This document shows positions 27,971 to 37,918 of a stretch of DNA of 64,000 bases, piece after piece. The translations under genes were made by a program, and so were the position numbers. The notes under the pieces were generated by a model. The model worked only from the letters and a program-made list of their open reading frames with translations, did no database searches and was not told the DNA's origin. The DNA comes from Myxococcales bacterium (lineage in GTDB: Bacteria > Myxococcota_A > Polyangia > Haliangiales > Haliangiaceae), in the NCBI GenBank assembly GCA_947483555.1, contig CANKMW010000041.1, positions 1 through 64,000 on the forward strand, in the 5' to 3' direction. Each line of letters opens with the position of its first letter. Within the stretch, counting starts at the first letter, position 1.

Positions 27971-28795
27971 CTACGGCCTGGCCTTCGGTCGCGGCGGCAC
28001 CACCGCGCCGTCGTCGGGACGCCAGCGCCGCCGCCGCATGATGAACGGCACGTGGACCTGATCGGTCTTGTAGTCCAGGCACAGCGCGTACATCACCAGG
28101 TTGACGCCCATGCGAAACGACAGCTCGCGCTGGCGTTCGCCGCCCGGCTGGCAGGCGAGCTCGTAGTTGCCGAGGTTGTCGCGGGCCCAGGCGCCGGCGA
28201 GGTCGTTCTGGACGTACGCGATCACCAGGCGGCCACCGCGGGTGACGCCCTCCATCACCGGCGACAGGGCGAGGCGCCCGAGCGGGCGGTCGAGCAGGTA
28301 GAACGATTTGTAGACCACGTGATCGGCGGCCACCAGCTCGAGCCCAGCTGCCGGCCGCGGGTAGATCGCCTCGACCAGCGCGCGCACCGACTTGTCGAAG
28401 GCGCCGTCGGTGGAGCCCTCGGCCGAGTCGATCACCAGGAAGCCGCCGAAGGTGAGGTAGCGGCGCAGCGCCTCGACCCCGGCCGGCGCCGGCAGCGAGA
28501 ACTCGCGGTCGCCGGCCAGGTACAGCAATGGCGTCTCGTGCAGGGTCGGCGAGTCGAGCGTGACCAGCGGAGCCTCGAGGTCGACCTCGATCGAGGTCCG
28601 CTTGTCGAGCTCCCACACCATGCGGCGCAGCGCGTTGGGGCGTGGCGGCTGGTCCTTGCCCAGCACGAGCTGACCGAAGCGGAACTTCGCGCCCGGTCCG
28701 ATGGCGCCGGCCGGTCGAGGTCCTTCGAGCGGGCGCACGATCACGGCGGCGCCGGCAGCCAGCGCGGCAGCGATCACCTGGCGTCGTGTCGGCAC
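27971..28795 (-). CDS. DUF4159-domain exported protein
   Basis: 274 aa. The start contains TRRQVIAAALAAGAAVIV, which resembles a twin-arginine signal. The body carries DUF4159-like segments: LETPLLYLAGDREF-type sequence (ETPLLYLAGDREFSLP), LRRYLTFGGFLVIDSAEG, DHVVYKSFYLLDRPLGRL and a late RMGVNLVMYALCLDYKTDQVH. GTG 28795 is chosen because CTCC-type spacing gives GGAG on the minus strand and a -10-like TATCTT 6 nt upstream. First gene of a five-gene minus-strand operon. Confidence 0.75.
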   Translation of the reverse strand: MPTRRQVIAAALAAGAAVIVRPLEGPRPAGAIGPGAKFRFGQLVLGKDQPPRPNALRRMVWELDKRTSIEVDLEAPLVTLDSPTLHETPLLYLAGDREFSLPAPAGVEALRRYLTFGGFLVIDSAEGSTDGAFDKSVRALVEAIYPRPAAGLELVAADHVVYKSFYLLDRPLGRLALSPVMEGVTRGGRLVIAYVQNDLAGAWARDNLGNYELACQPGGERQRELSFRMGVNLVMYALCLDYKTDQVHVPFIMRRRRWRPDDGAVVPPRPKARP

Positions 28796-28801
28796 GCTCC
28801 G

Positions 28802-28835
28802 AAGATAGCAGGCCGGCCGGCGCTGGTGATACCGT
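28802..28835. promoter_or_regulatory. Divergent promoter between the DUF4159 operon and the outer-membrane-like gene
   Basis: The minus-strand hexamer TATCTT (28802-28807) ends 6 nt before GTG 28795. The plus-strand TACCGT (28830-28835) ends 8 nt before ATG 28844. The two start codons are only 48 nt apart. Confidence 0.45.
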
Positions 28836-28843
28836 CCTCGGCG

Positions 28844-29575
28844 ATGGGACTCCCCCCGGCCTCCGCCGTTCTCGCCCTGCTCATCGCGGCGCCGGCCACC
28901 GCCCGCGCCGGCGATGGGGGCGACCTGGCCCCGATCGACGCCGGCGACGACGACGCCGTCGGTGACGGCGGTGACGGCCAGCCACGCCTGGTGCCGAGCA
29001 CGACCGACGCCCAGCCGATCGGCTCCAGCCGCGTCGGCCACAAGGGCCAGTTCGGGTTGTCGGCGCAGTTCGTCTCGGGCAGCCGGTTCATCAAGACCTG
29101 GGACGACGACGACTACTGCGGCGACCGCGGCGAGAGCTCGACCGGCAACGCCACCTACTGCTTCGGCCGCGTGCCGGTGGTCCTCGACCTGACCGCGACC
29201 TATGGCGTCACCGCGAACATCGAGCTGTTGTTCGAGATGCGCTTCGGGCTCGAACGCGACTTCGGCGCCACCCAGACCAGCGGCGAGGGGCCTCGCCTCC
29301 GGCACTACTCGCCCGGCGTGCGCTTCTTCTTCAACGACCGCGGCGTGATGAAGTTCTTCTCGACCGCGCAGGTCGCCCTCGACTCGACCGGCTACGAGGA
29401 CGCGTCGGGCGCCAGCCGCGGCGTCGACGTCGCGCTGCGCAACGCCAACGGCATCTTCCTCGACTTTCACGACGCCTACAGCGCCTACGCGTTCTTCGGC
29501 GAGGAGCTCGAGTTCAAGCGCTGGCTCGAGGTCGGGCTCGAGTTCGGCGTCGGCGTCCAGGGCCGTTATCCGTAG
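28844..29575 (+). CDS. Probable outer-membrane beta-barrel protein
   Basis: 243 aa. Signal peptide (MGLPPASAVLALLIAAPATARA), a short Asp/Gly-rich segment, then alternating strands with aromatic ends (GQFGLSAQFVSGSRFIKTW; ELLFEMRFGLERDF; SPGVRFFFNDRG; GLEFGVGVQGRYP). The ending in an aromatic-rich strand fits barrel assembly. The stop is 2 nt before the ABC-transporter ATPase ATG, so the three genes may form one unit. Confidence 0.6.
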   Translation: MGLPPASAVLALLIAAPATARAGDGGDLAPIDAGDDDAVGDGGDGQPRLVPSTTDAQPIGSSRVGHKGQFGLSAQFVSGSRFIKTWDDDDYCGDRGESSTGNATYCFGRVPVVLDLTATYGVTANIELLFEMRFGLERDFGATQTSGEGPRLRHYSPGVRFFFNDRGVMKFFSTAQVALDSTGYEDASGASRGVDVALRNANGIFLDFHDAYSAYAFFGEELEFKRWLEVGLEFGVGVQGRYP

Positions 29576-29577
29576 TC

Positions 29578-30566
<989 letters not shown>

Positions 30567-30570
<4 letters not shown>

Positions 30571-31358
30571 TGGGACGGCTGTGGGCGATCGGCCTCAACA
30601 CGTTTCGCGAGGCGGCGCGCATCCGGGTGCTGTACGGCATCCTGATGCTGGTGATCGGCGTCAACCTGCTGGCGATCGTGCTCGGCGAGATGTCGATCCA
30701 CGAGCAGGCCCGGGTGGCCCGCGACGCGGGTCTGGCCGGCATCTCGCTGTTCGGCTCGCTGACCGCCATCTTCCTGGGCGTGTTCCTGCTCTACAGCGAG
30801 GTCCAGCGGCGCACCATCTACGCGATCGTCACCAAGCCGATCGCGCGCTGGGAGTTCGTGGTCGGCAAGTACCTCGGCATGGTGCTGGTGTTGTCGGTGC
30901 TGGTGGCCCTGTTCAGCGCCGCGATGCTGGCGCTCCTGACCTGGCAGGGCGTCGCGCTGTCGAGCGCGATCGGCAAGGCGGTGGTGCTGGCGTGGTGTGA
31001 GGTGCTGACGGTGGCGGCGATCGCGGTGTTCTTCTCGGCGTTCTCGAGCCCGTTCCTGTCCGGCATCTTCGCGCTGGCGCTGTTCGCGATCGGCCGCGTG
31101 ACGCCCGATCTGCGCGCCGCGGCGTCGACCGCCGACGCGTCCTGGATCCGGACCGTGTCGAGCGCCACGCTCGAGATCGTGCCCGACCTGCACCTGTTCG
31201 CGATCTCCGGTCGCAGCGTCGATGGCGTGGCCGCCTCGGTGCACGGCGACTACGTGTCGTGGGGCTATGTCGCGGCGGCGGCCGGCCACGGCTTGTTCTG
31301 GATCGCGGCCCTGCTGGTGCTGGCGTGCGTCATCTTCCAGCGTCGCGACTTCGTGTGA
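30567..31358 (+). CDS. ABC-2-type transporter permease
   Basis: 263 aa with about six membrane helices (IRVLYGILMLVIGVNLLAIVL; LTAIFLGVFLLYSEV; LVLSVLVALFSAAMLALL; ending FWIAALLVLACVIFQRRDFV). The sequence RTIYAIVTKPIARWEFVVGKYLG is typical of ABC-2 permeases. Start overlaps the ATPase stop (ATGA). The substrate is not predictable. Confidence 0.85.
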
Positions 31359-31376
31359 TGGTCCCGGCCTGGCCGA

Positions 31377-31397
31377 ATATCATGATCGTGATATCCT
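31377..31397 (+). promoter_or_regulatory. Palindromic operator over the toxin-antitoxin promoter
   Basis: ATATCATGATCGTGATAT (31377-31394) is an 18-bp palindrome with one mismatched pair. It overlaps the probable -10 TATCCT (31392-31397), which ends 9 nt before ATG 31407. This is as expected for autoregulation by a Phd/YefM-type antitoxin. Confidence 0.6.
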
Positions 31398-31406
31398 GGC
31401 CTGGTC

Positions 31407-31661
31407 ATGACGGTCATCAAGCCGATCTCCGACCTGCGCAACAAGGCGCGGGACCTGTCGCGGCTCTGTCACGAGTCCGGTGAGCCGATCTACATCACGA
31501 AGAACGGCGCCGGCGACATGGTGCTCATGAGCCTCGCGGCCTACGAGCGTCTCGAGGCACGGCTCGAGCTGTATCGGCTCCTCGACGAGGCCGCGGCTGA
31601 TGTCCGCGGCGGCGACCGCGGGGTCAGCGTGGCGACGGTTCGCAGGCAGCTCAAGCGGTGA
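31407..31661 (+). CDS. Phd/YefM-type antitoxin
   Basis: 84 aa. It starts MTVIKPISDLRNKARDLSRLCHES and has PIYITKNGAGDMVLMSLAAYERLEARLELY, the standard Phd/YefM DNA-binding N-terminal pattern, with a flexible toxin-binding tail. The toxin gene start overlaps its stop (GTGA). It probably represses its own promoter through the palindrome just upstream. Confidence 0.85.
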   Translation: MTVIKPISDLRNKARDLSRLCHESGEPIYITKNGAGDMVLMSLAAYERLEARLELYRLLDEAAADVRGGDRGVSVATVRRQLKR

Positions 31662-31957
31662 AGCGGACCGTCCGCGTCCTGCGCCGGGCCCGGCGCGACC
31701 TCCAGGAGATCTACGACTTCACCTTGCGAGAGGTGCCGGTCCGCGCTGGCGGGCTGCTCGACGGACTGCTCGCCGCCGTCGAGTCGCTGGCGACGATGGG
31801 GGATCGAGTCGCCCGCCCGCGCGACCAGATCCTGCGTGCGAGCGGCTACCGGTTCCTGGTGCACGAGGGATATCTGATCTTCTACAAGGTCGTCGGTCGC
31901 CAGGTTCGCGTCCATCGCGTGCTCCACGGGCGGCGCGCCTACCGGGACGTCCTGTAG
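31658..31957 (+). CDS. RelE/ParE-family toxin
   Basis: 99 aa. RVLRRARRDLQEIYDFTLREVP, then RASGYRFLVHEGYLIFYKVVGRQVRVHRVLHGRRAYRDVL, is the RelE/ParE fold with the usual C-terminal strand and Arg/His residues. GTG start inside the antitoxin stop. Whether it cuts mRNA (RelE) or acts on gyrase (ParE) cannot be decided; the sequence looks more ParE-like. Confidence 0.85.
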   Translation: MKRTVRVLRRARRDLQEIYDFTLREVPVRAGGLLDGLLAAVESLATMGDRVARPRDQILRASGYRFLVHEGYLIFYKVVGRQVRVHRVLHGRRAYRDVL

Positions 31958-31968
31958 CGCTGCGGTTC

Positions 31969-32154
31969 CTAGCGACCCTGCCCCGGAATGCGCGCGTAGT
32001 GTCCGTGTAGCGTGACATGGCCTTCGGCGCTCTCGGTCTTGCCGCTGCGGACCGCCATCACGCCGGGCACGCAGGTCGGATCGGCGTACAGGTGCATCGC
32101 GGTCACACCCATGCTGTGGGAGTCACCAATTACGTTGGTGACCGCGGTGGTCAT
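31969..32154 (-). CDS. Downstream part of a split secreted protein, or a small overlapping gene
   Basis: 61 aa from ATG 32154, beginning TTAVTNVIGDSHSMGVTAMHLYADPTCVPG and ending HVTLHGHYARIPGQGR. It has no signal peptide, and its sequence reads as the continuation of the beta-sandwich-like protein encoded at 32151-32528. Its ATG overlaps that gene's stop (ATGA). A single-base frameshift would join the two into one protein of about 185 aa. Alternatively they are coupled separate genes. Confidence 0.5.
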   Translation of the reverse strand: MTTAVTNVIGDSHSMGVTAMHLYADPTCVPGVMAVRSGKTESAEGHVTLHGHYARIPGQGR

Positions 32155-32528
32155 GATCGGGTGAAGCCCCACAGGCCGGGCTTGTTGTTGGTGCACGGGC
32201 GGAACATCGCCCACGCCCGCTGTCCAGGCGGCGCGATGATGCTGACCGCGACGTGATCGATGATCAGGCGGTATCCAGCCGGGACGACCGTGAATGGCTC
32301 GAGGTTCCAGGCCGCGCCGGCGACCAGCTTCACCGTCACGGTCTCGACGAACGGCATCGAATCGGCCGGGCTGATCACGTGTCCGGGTGCGTACGGTGGG
32401 TTGACGATCTCGACCTCGGCCGGCTGGGCGTGTGCCTCCGACGGGGCAACGGCGAGCGCGGCGGCGCCGGAGAGGGTGAGCGCGGCGAGCATGAGCGCGC
32501 GGGACGCGGCGGACGGGGTGCGAAGCAT
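32151..32528 (-). CDS. Secreted protein, apparently truncated by a frameshift
   Basis: 125 aa. The start at ATG 32528 is well supported by AAGGAG 6 nt upstream. Signal peptide at 1-37 (ending SEAHAQ), then EVEIVNPPYAPGHVISPADSMPFVETVTVKL and IIDHVAVSIIAPPGQRAWAMFRPC. It stops abruptly after KPGLWGFTRS, with the continuing sequence in the next frame at 31969-32154. Function unknown; probably a periplasmic or exported beta-rich protein. Confidence 0.55.
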   Translation of the reverse strand: MLRTPSAASRALMLAALTLSGAAALAVAPSEAHAQPAEVEIVNPPYAPGHVISPADSMPFVETVTVKLVAGAAWNLEPFTVVPAGYRLIIDHVAVSIIAPPGQRAWAMFRPCTNNKPGLWGFTRS

Positions 32529-32574
32529 GGAGAACTCCTTGGTCATGGTGTCGGGCATGACCGGGAGAGCCGCG

Positions 32575-32597
32575 CCCCGCAGGTTGTGACCGCGGGG
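32575..32597 (-). terminator. Possible hairpin downstream of the nucleotidyltransferase gene
   Basis: CCCCGC (32575-32580) and GCGGGG (32592-32597) form a 6-bp GC stem just after the stop of the minus-strand gene ending at 32610. There is no T-tract, so intrinsic termination is uncertain. Confidence 0.25.
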
Positions 32598-32609
32598 ACA
32601 GCGGGCGGT

Positions 32610-33200
32610 TCAGCGCGCCGGGTGGGTTTGCTGCCGAGCGCGGGCAAGCAGGTCGGCGACGGCCAGCGGGCCGGCCCAGCTATCGAGGTGCGACTCGTCG
32701 AGCGTACCGACGTTGGCTCGCAGGACCTCGATCACGTCCCGCCATTGCCGATCCGAGACCTCACCTCCGAGGCGGAACCACCACAGCTTGCGCAGGATCG
32801 AGTCCTCCGCGGTCTTCACGACGAGGCGCTCGCCGGTTGCTCGGATCTGGACGGAACAGCGTCGAGCGAACTCGACCTCGTCGAACGGCTCTCGGCCCAG
32901 GCCGAAGAAGTCGATCTTCGTCAGGTAGGGCAAGAAGAACCCGTTCGCGGTCTCGGCCCGCATCAACGCGCGCCGTAGCGAATCAGGATCGAGCTCGAAG
33001 TCGGTCCCCAACGCCTCGCAAAAGCGAGCGCTGAGCGCAGCTGGCAGCGAGAGTACGATGTCGATGTCGTTGGTCGCTCTTGGCTCGCCGTGGAGTGATG
33101 ACGCGAGGCTGCCGCCGACGAAGTAGGCGCCGCCGACGACCTCGACCGCGGCCGCCACCCGCAGGGCGATGTCGAGCGCGTCGATGGGCTCAGGGGCCAT
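32610..33200 (-). CDS. Nucleotidyltransferase-fold protein (MNT/AbiEii-like), possible toxin
   Basis: 196 aa. GGSLASSLHGEPRATNDIDIVLSL is the nucleotidyltransferase GGS...DxD signature, followed by conserved-looking KIDFFGLGREPFDEVEF and LRKLWWFRLGGEVSDRQWRDVIEVL. ATG 33200 overlaps the upstream small gene by 11 nt (ATG 33212 is an alternative). Small gene plus nucleotidyltransferase, overlapping and co-transcribed, is the layout of toxin-antitoxin or defence pairs. The modified target is unknown. Confidence 0.7.
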   Translation of the reverse strand: MAPEPIDALDIALRVAAAVEVVGGAYFVGGSLASSLHGEPRATNDIDIVLSLPAALSARFCEALGTDFELDPDSLRRALMRAETANGFFLPYLTKIDFFGLGREPFDEVEFARRCSVQIRATGERLVVKTAEDSILRKLWWFRLGGEVSDRQWRDVIEVLRANVGTLDESHLDSWAGPLAVADLLARARQQTHPAR

Positions 33201-33435
33201 CGAGCCCGACATCGGGAAACAGCCGGCGAGCGACGGCCACACCGTAGACCCGTTCCGCGTAGCGAGCCTCGAGCTCTCGTGGCGACGCATCAGGATGCCG
33301 CATGCGGATCCCAGCTCGTGTCATGGCCTGGGCGGCCCGGGTCAGCGCGACCACGGTGGCCAGGCGCTGGTGTGGCAGGCGCAAGCGCAGCAGTTCGCTG
33401 TACCGCTGCTGCATCGCCGGCGAGGTGTCGAGCAT
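33190..33435 (-). CDS. Small helical protein paired with the nucleotidyltransferase
   Basis: 81 aa: MLDTSPAMQQRYSELLRL, then PHQRLATVVALTRAAQAMTRAGIRMRH-type helices and ELEARYAERVYG. Short charged helical proteins of this sort commonly sit directly before nucleotidyltransferase genes; partner or antidote function is inferred. TACACT (minus strand, 33443-33448) ends 7 nt before the ATG. Divergent from the AAA+ gene. Confidence 0.6.
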   Translation of the reverse strand: MLDTSPAMQQRYSELLRLRLPHQRLATVVALTRAAQAMTRAGIRMRHPDASPRELEARYAERVYGVAVARRLFPDVGLDGP

Positions 33436-33442
33436 CGAGACG

Positions 33443-33516
33443 AGTGTAGCAGCCCGAGTGGTCCCGGTCTGGGCCTCGCCCGCCTCCGCGGCGACGTCCT
33501 CGGAGCATGATACCGT
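33443..33516. promoter_or_regulatory. Divergent promoter region
   Basis: Minus-strand TACACT (33443-33448) lies 7 nt before ATG 33435. Plus-strand TACCGT (33511-33516) lies 10 nt before GTG 33527. No Shine-Dalgarno sequence is visible for either gene. Confidence 0.35.
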
Positions 33517-33526
33517 GGCCGCCGCC

Positions 33527-35635
<2,109 letters not shown>

Positions 35636-35657
35636 AGCCGCTCGCCACGGGGATGAA

Positions 35658-35720
35658 TCAGGCCTGCGGCGGCTCGGTGGCGACGTTCTGCGTCTGCGGC
35701 GCTTGCGGCCGAAGGGCCAT
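35658..35720 (-). pseudogene. Duplicated 3' end of the peptidoglycan-binding-type gene
   Basis: Bases 35658-35704 are identical to 37077-37123, the last 15 codons plus stop of the gene at 37077-37760. On the minus strand the fragment reads APQTQNVATEPPQA-stop. The similarity ends abruptly at 35704. The rest of 35636-35858 shows no gene. Confidence 0.8.
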
Positions 35721-35858
35721 TGATGCACTTGGATTCCAGCCGGCTGCACTGCGACGACCGGAGGTTGCTACCCCGCCGCCCAGTAGTAGTCCACTAACGG
35801 CCATGACGGCGACGTGGCACGGGCCATTCCTTGAGCCATCCTTGGCGCCGGGCAGGCC

Positions 35859-37034
35859 ATGTCACTCATTCGACTCGACAGGGACGGCGAGGACCTCGCA
35901 CTCGTCTTTCGGCTCCAGCACATCGTGACTGGCGCGGTTCGTTACGCTCGGCCGACGTACGCGCACGTGGTGAAGATCGACGGCTGGTTCGGTGCGCGGT
36001 GGCGATGCTTCGCCGGGACGCTGAACGGGAAGGACCTTCACCCGGAGGACCGGTTGGCGGTTCCGCCCTTTGCGCCCAACCGTGTGGTCTCGGAATTCAC
36101 GTATCGTCGTCGCGCGGATGCGGTCAAGCAGATCAAGGCGCGGAGACTCCACGAGAGCGCGAGCCGGTCGTCGTCGGTGACCTACCTCGACGAGCACACG
36201 ACATCCGGGGTCTTCGTCTGGTACAGCGGAAACACGGCAACGCAGGATCGCGCGTCGGTGATGGTCTACGAGGTCGAGAAGGCCGCCGAGCAGCGCGCGT
36301 GGTACGCCGAGCTCCAGCGACGGGAAGGTACCTGGACCGTGTCGGCGACGGTTGGAACCTCGGTCACGGAGCTTGCGGAGCTGGAGACCGCGTACGGCAA
36401 CCGGCTCGAGCCGCTGTTCGAGCACGTGGACGACACGCAGCGACGTGCGCTGCGCGCTCTCTGGGAGCGCGTCCTTGAGGCTGCCAAGGGGGCCGATGTG
36501 GCGCGGGCCATCGTGCTCATCGACCAGTACCGCGCGATCAAGCCGGATGACCCGTACATCCGGCTGCTTCACGGTGGGAACCTGACGGTCCGGAGGCTGT
36601 TCGACGAGGCGGACCAGGAACTGCGGGCGATCGAGCACGGCTCGCCCCACGATGGGTGGCGCGTCGTCTGGATCAACGAGTGGGCAGAGCTTTGCGATCG
36701 CCGCGGCAATCTCGTGGCGGCGGAGGTCGCGTATCGCGAGCTGGCGCATCTCAGGCCAGACGTGACGTCCTCGTGGATCTTGCTCGGCGCCTTCCTGGCG
36801 AGACATGGCAAGCTCGACGAGGCTGAAGCGGCGCATCGCCACGGGACCGAGCTGCGCGGCGATCCCGACGAGGCGTTCCTGAACCTTGGCCTGGTGCTTC
36901 GCGCGCGCGGCCGTCTCGAGGAAGCCGCGGCGGCCTTCGAGAGTGCGTTGGGGATCTGCCCCGACTATCCCGAGGCCTCGGCAGCTCTGGCCGATGTGCG
37001 AGCGGCGCTGGAGCTGCGCGGTCGCGACACCTAG
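35859..37034 (+). CDS. TPR protein with unknown N-terminal domain (inserted gene)
   Basis: 391 aa. Residues 1-200 are an unrecognised beta-rich domain (RLQHIVTGAVRYARPTYAHVV; WFGARWRCFAGTLNGKDLHP). Residues about 215-385 are TPRs (AEVAYRELAHLRPDVTSSWILLGAFLARHGKLDEAEAAH; GRLEEAAAAFESALGICPDYPEA). No signal peptide. Codon use is noticeably less GC-rich at third positions than in the flanking genes. The gene is enclosed by the 47-bp direct repeat, so it was probably inserted between the AAA+ gene and the gene at 37077. The N-terminal domain may hold the specific function. Confidence 0.7.
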   Translation: MSLIRLDRDGEDLALVFRLQHIVTGAVRYARPTYAHVVKIDGWFGARWRCFAGTLNGKDLHPEDRLAVPPFAPNRVVSEFTYRRRADAVKQIKARRLHESASRSSSVTYLDEHTTSGVFVWYSGNTATQDRASVMVYEVEKAAEQRAWYAELQRREGTWTVSATVGTSVTELAELETAYGNRLEPLFEHVDDTQRRALRALWERVLEAAKGADVARAIVLIDQYRAIKPDDPYIRLLHGGNLTVRRLFDEADQELRAIEHGSPHDGWRVVWINEWAELCDRRGNLVAAEVAYRELAHLRPDVTSSWILLGAFLARHGKLDEAEAAHRHGTELRGDPDEAFLNLGLVLRARGRLEEAAAAFESALGICPDYPEASAALADVRAALELRGRDT

Positions 37035-37076
37035 CCATCAGAGCAGCGGGCCTTGCGGGCGCGCGCGGCGATGTTG

Positions 37077-37760
37077 TCAGGCCTGCGGCGGCTCGGTGGC
37101 GACGTTCTGCGTCTGCGGCGCTTCGACGGGCATCAGCAGCCAGGCGCGGTCGGCGGTTTCCTGGCCGACGCGGCCGTCGGGATCGACCCCGTTCTGCGAC
37201 TGCCAGTTGGCGATCGCGTTCGGATCGGGCTGACCATCCGGACCGCGGCAGGCGAACCCGGTGGCGATGTTGAACAGGTTGACCTGGTCCTCGTGGTTGG
37301 CGTTGAAGGCGCGCGCTCGTACCACCCAGCCGGGCTCCACGACCTCTTCCTGCGCCGGCTTGCAGACACACACCGGGCCGTCGCAGACGCCACACGAATG
37401 CTCCGCCGCCTGTTCGGCCACCACCGTCGGCGGCGTGGTCTCGGCCTGCGGCTCGGGCTGCGCCGTGCTCGCTTCGGTCTGCTGCTTGCGGATCTCGAGC
37501 GCGCGCACCACGGTGTCGTTGCCCAGGAAGCCGGCGGCGGCGGCGAGGATCTGCTCGTACAGGTCGGGGTGCTGGGCCAGCAGGGTCGCCAGGCCATCGG
37601 CGTCGTTGGCGGCCAGCGAGGGGACCTGGAACAGCACGACGTCGCTGGCGGCCGGATCCTGCTGCTGCGGCGGAGCTTGTTCTTGCTCCTTCAACATCTC
37701 CTCGGCCCACGGCGCGAGCTCGGTCTGTGGAGCGACGGTGAAGTTTTCGGCAGTAGACAT
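37077..37760 (-). CDS. Protein with peptidoglycan-binding-like C-terminal domain
   Basis: 227 aa, no signal peptide. N-terminal Gln/Pro-rich region (residues 25-40), a helical segment (DGLATLLAQHPDLYEQILAAAAGFLGNDTVVRALEI), a cysteine cluster CGVCDGPVCVC, then VNLFNIATGFACRGPDGQPDPNAIANWQSQNGVDPDGRVGQ-type sequence resembling a PG_binding_1 fold. Lack of a signal peptide next to an injection-system-type ATPase suggests a structural or cargo protein of such a system, by inference. GGAGGT lies 10 nt before the ATG. Its last 47 bp are duplicated at 35658. Confidence 0.6.
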   Translation of the reverse strand: MSTAENFTVAPQTELAPWAEEMLKEQEQAPPQQQDPAASDVVLFQVPSLAANDADGLATLLAQHPDLYEQILAAAAGFLGNDTVVRALEIRKQQTEASTAQPEPQAETTPPTVVAEQAAEHSCGVCDGPVCVCKPAQEEVVEPGWVVRARAFNANHEDQVNLFNIATGFACRGPDGQPDPNAIANWQSQNGVDPDGRVGQETADRAWLLMPVEAPQTQNVATEPPQA

Positions 37761-37918
37761 CGGGCGAGAGACCTCCGGTGCCCAAGAATACGTCGAGATC
37801 GGGGCCGATCTCCCCCGCCTTCGAGTCCTACCGCTCAGGCTGGCGAGATGATTCGCGATCTCTTTACAAGCCGGGGCTGGCGCCCTACGTTCCGCGGCAA
37901 TCCGAAGGGGGATGCAAG

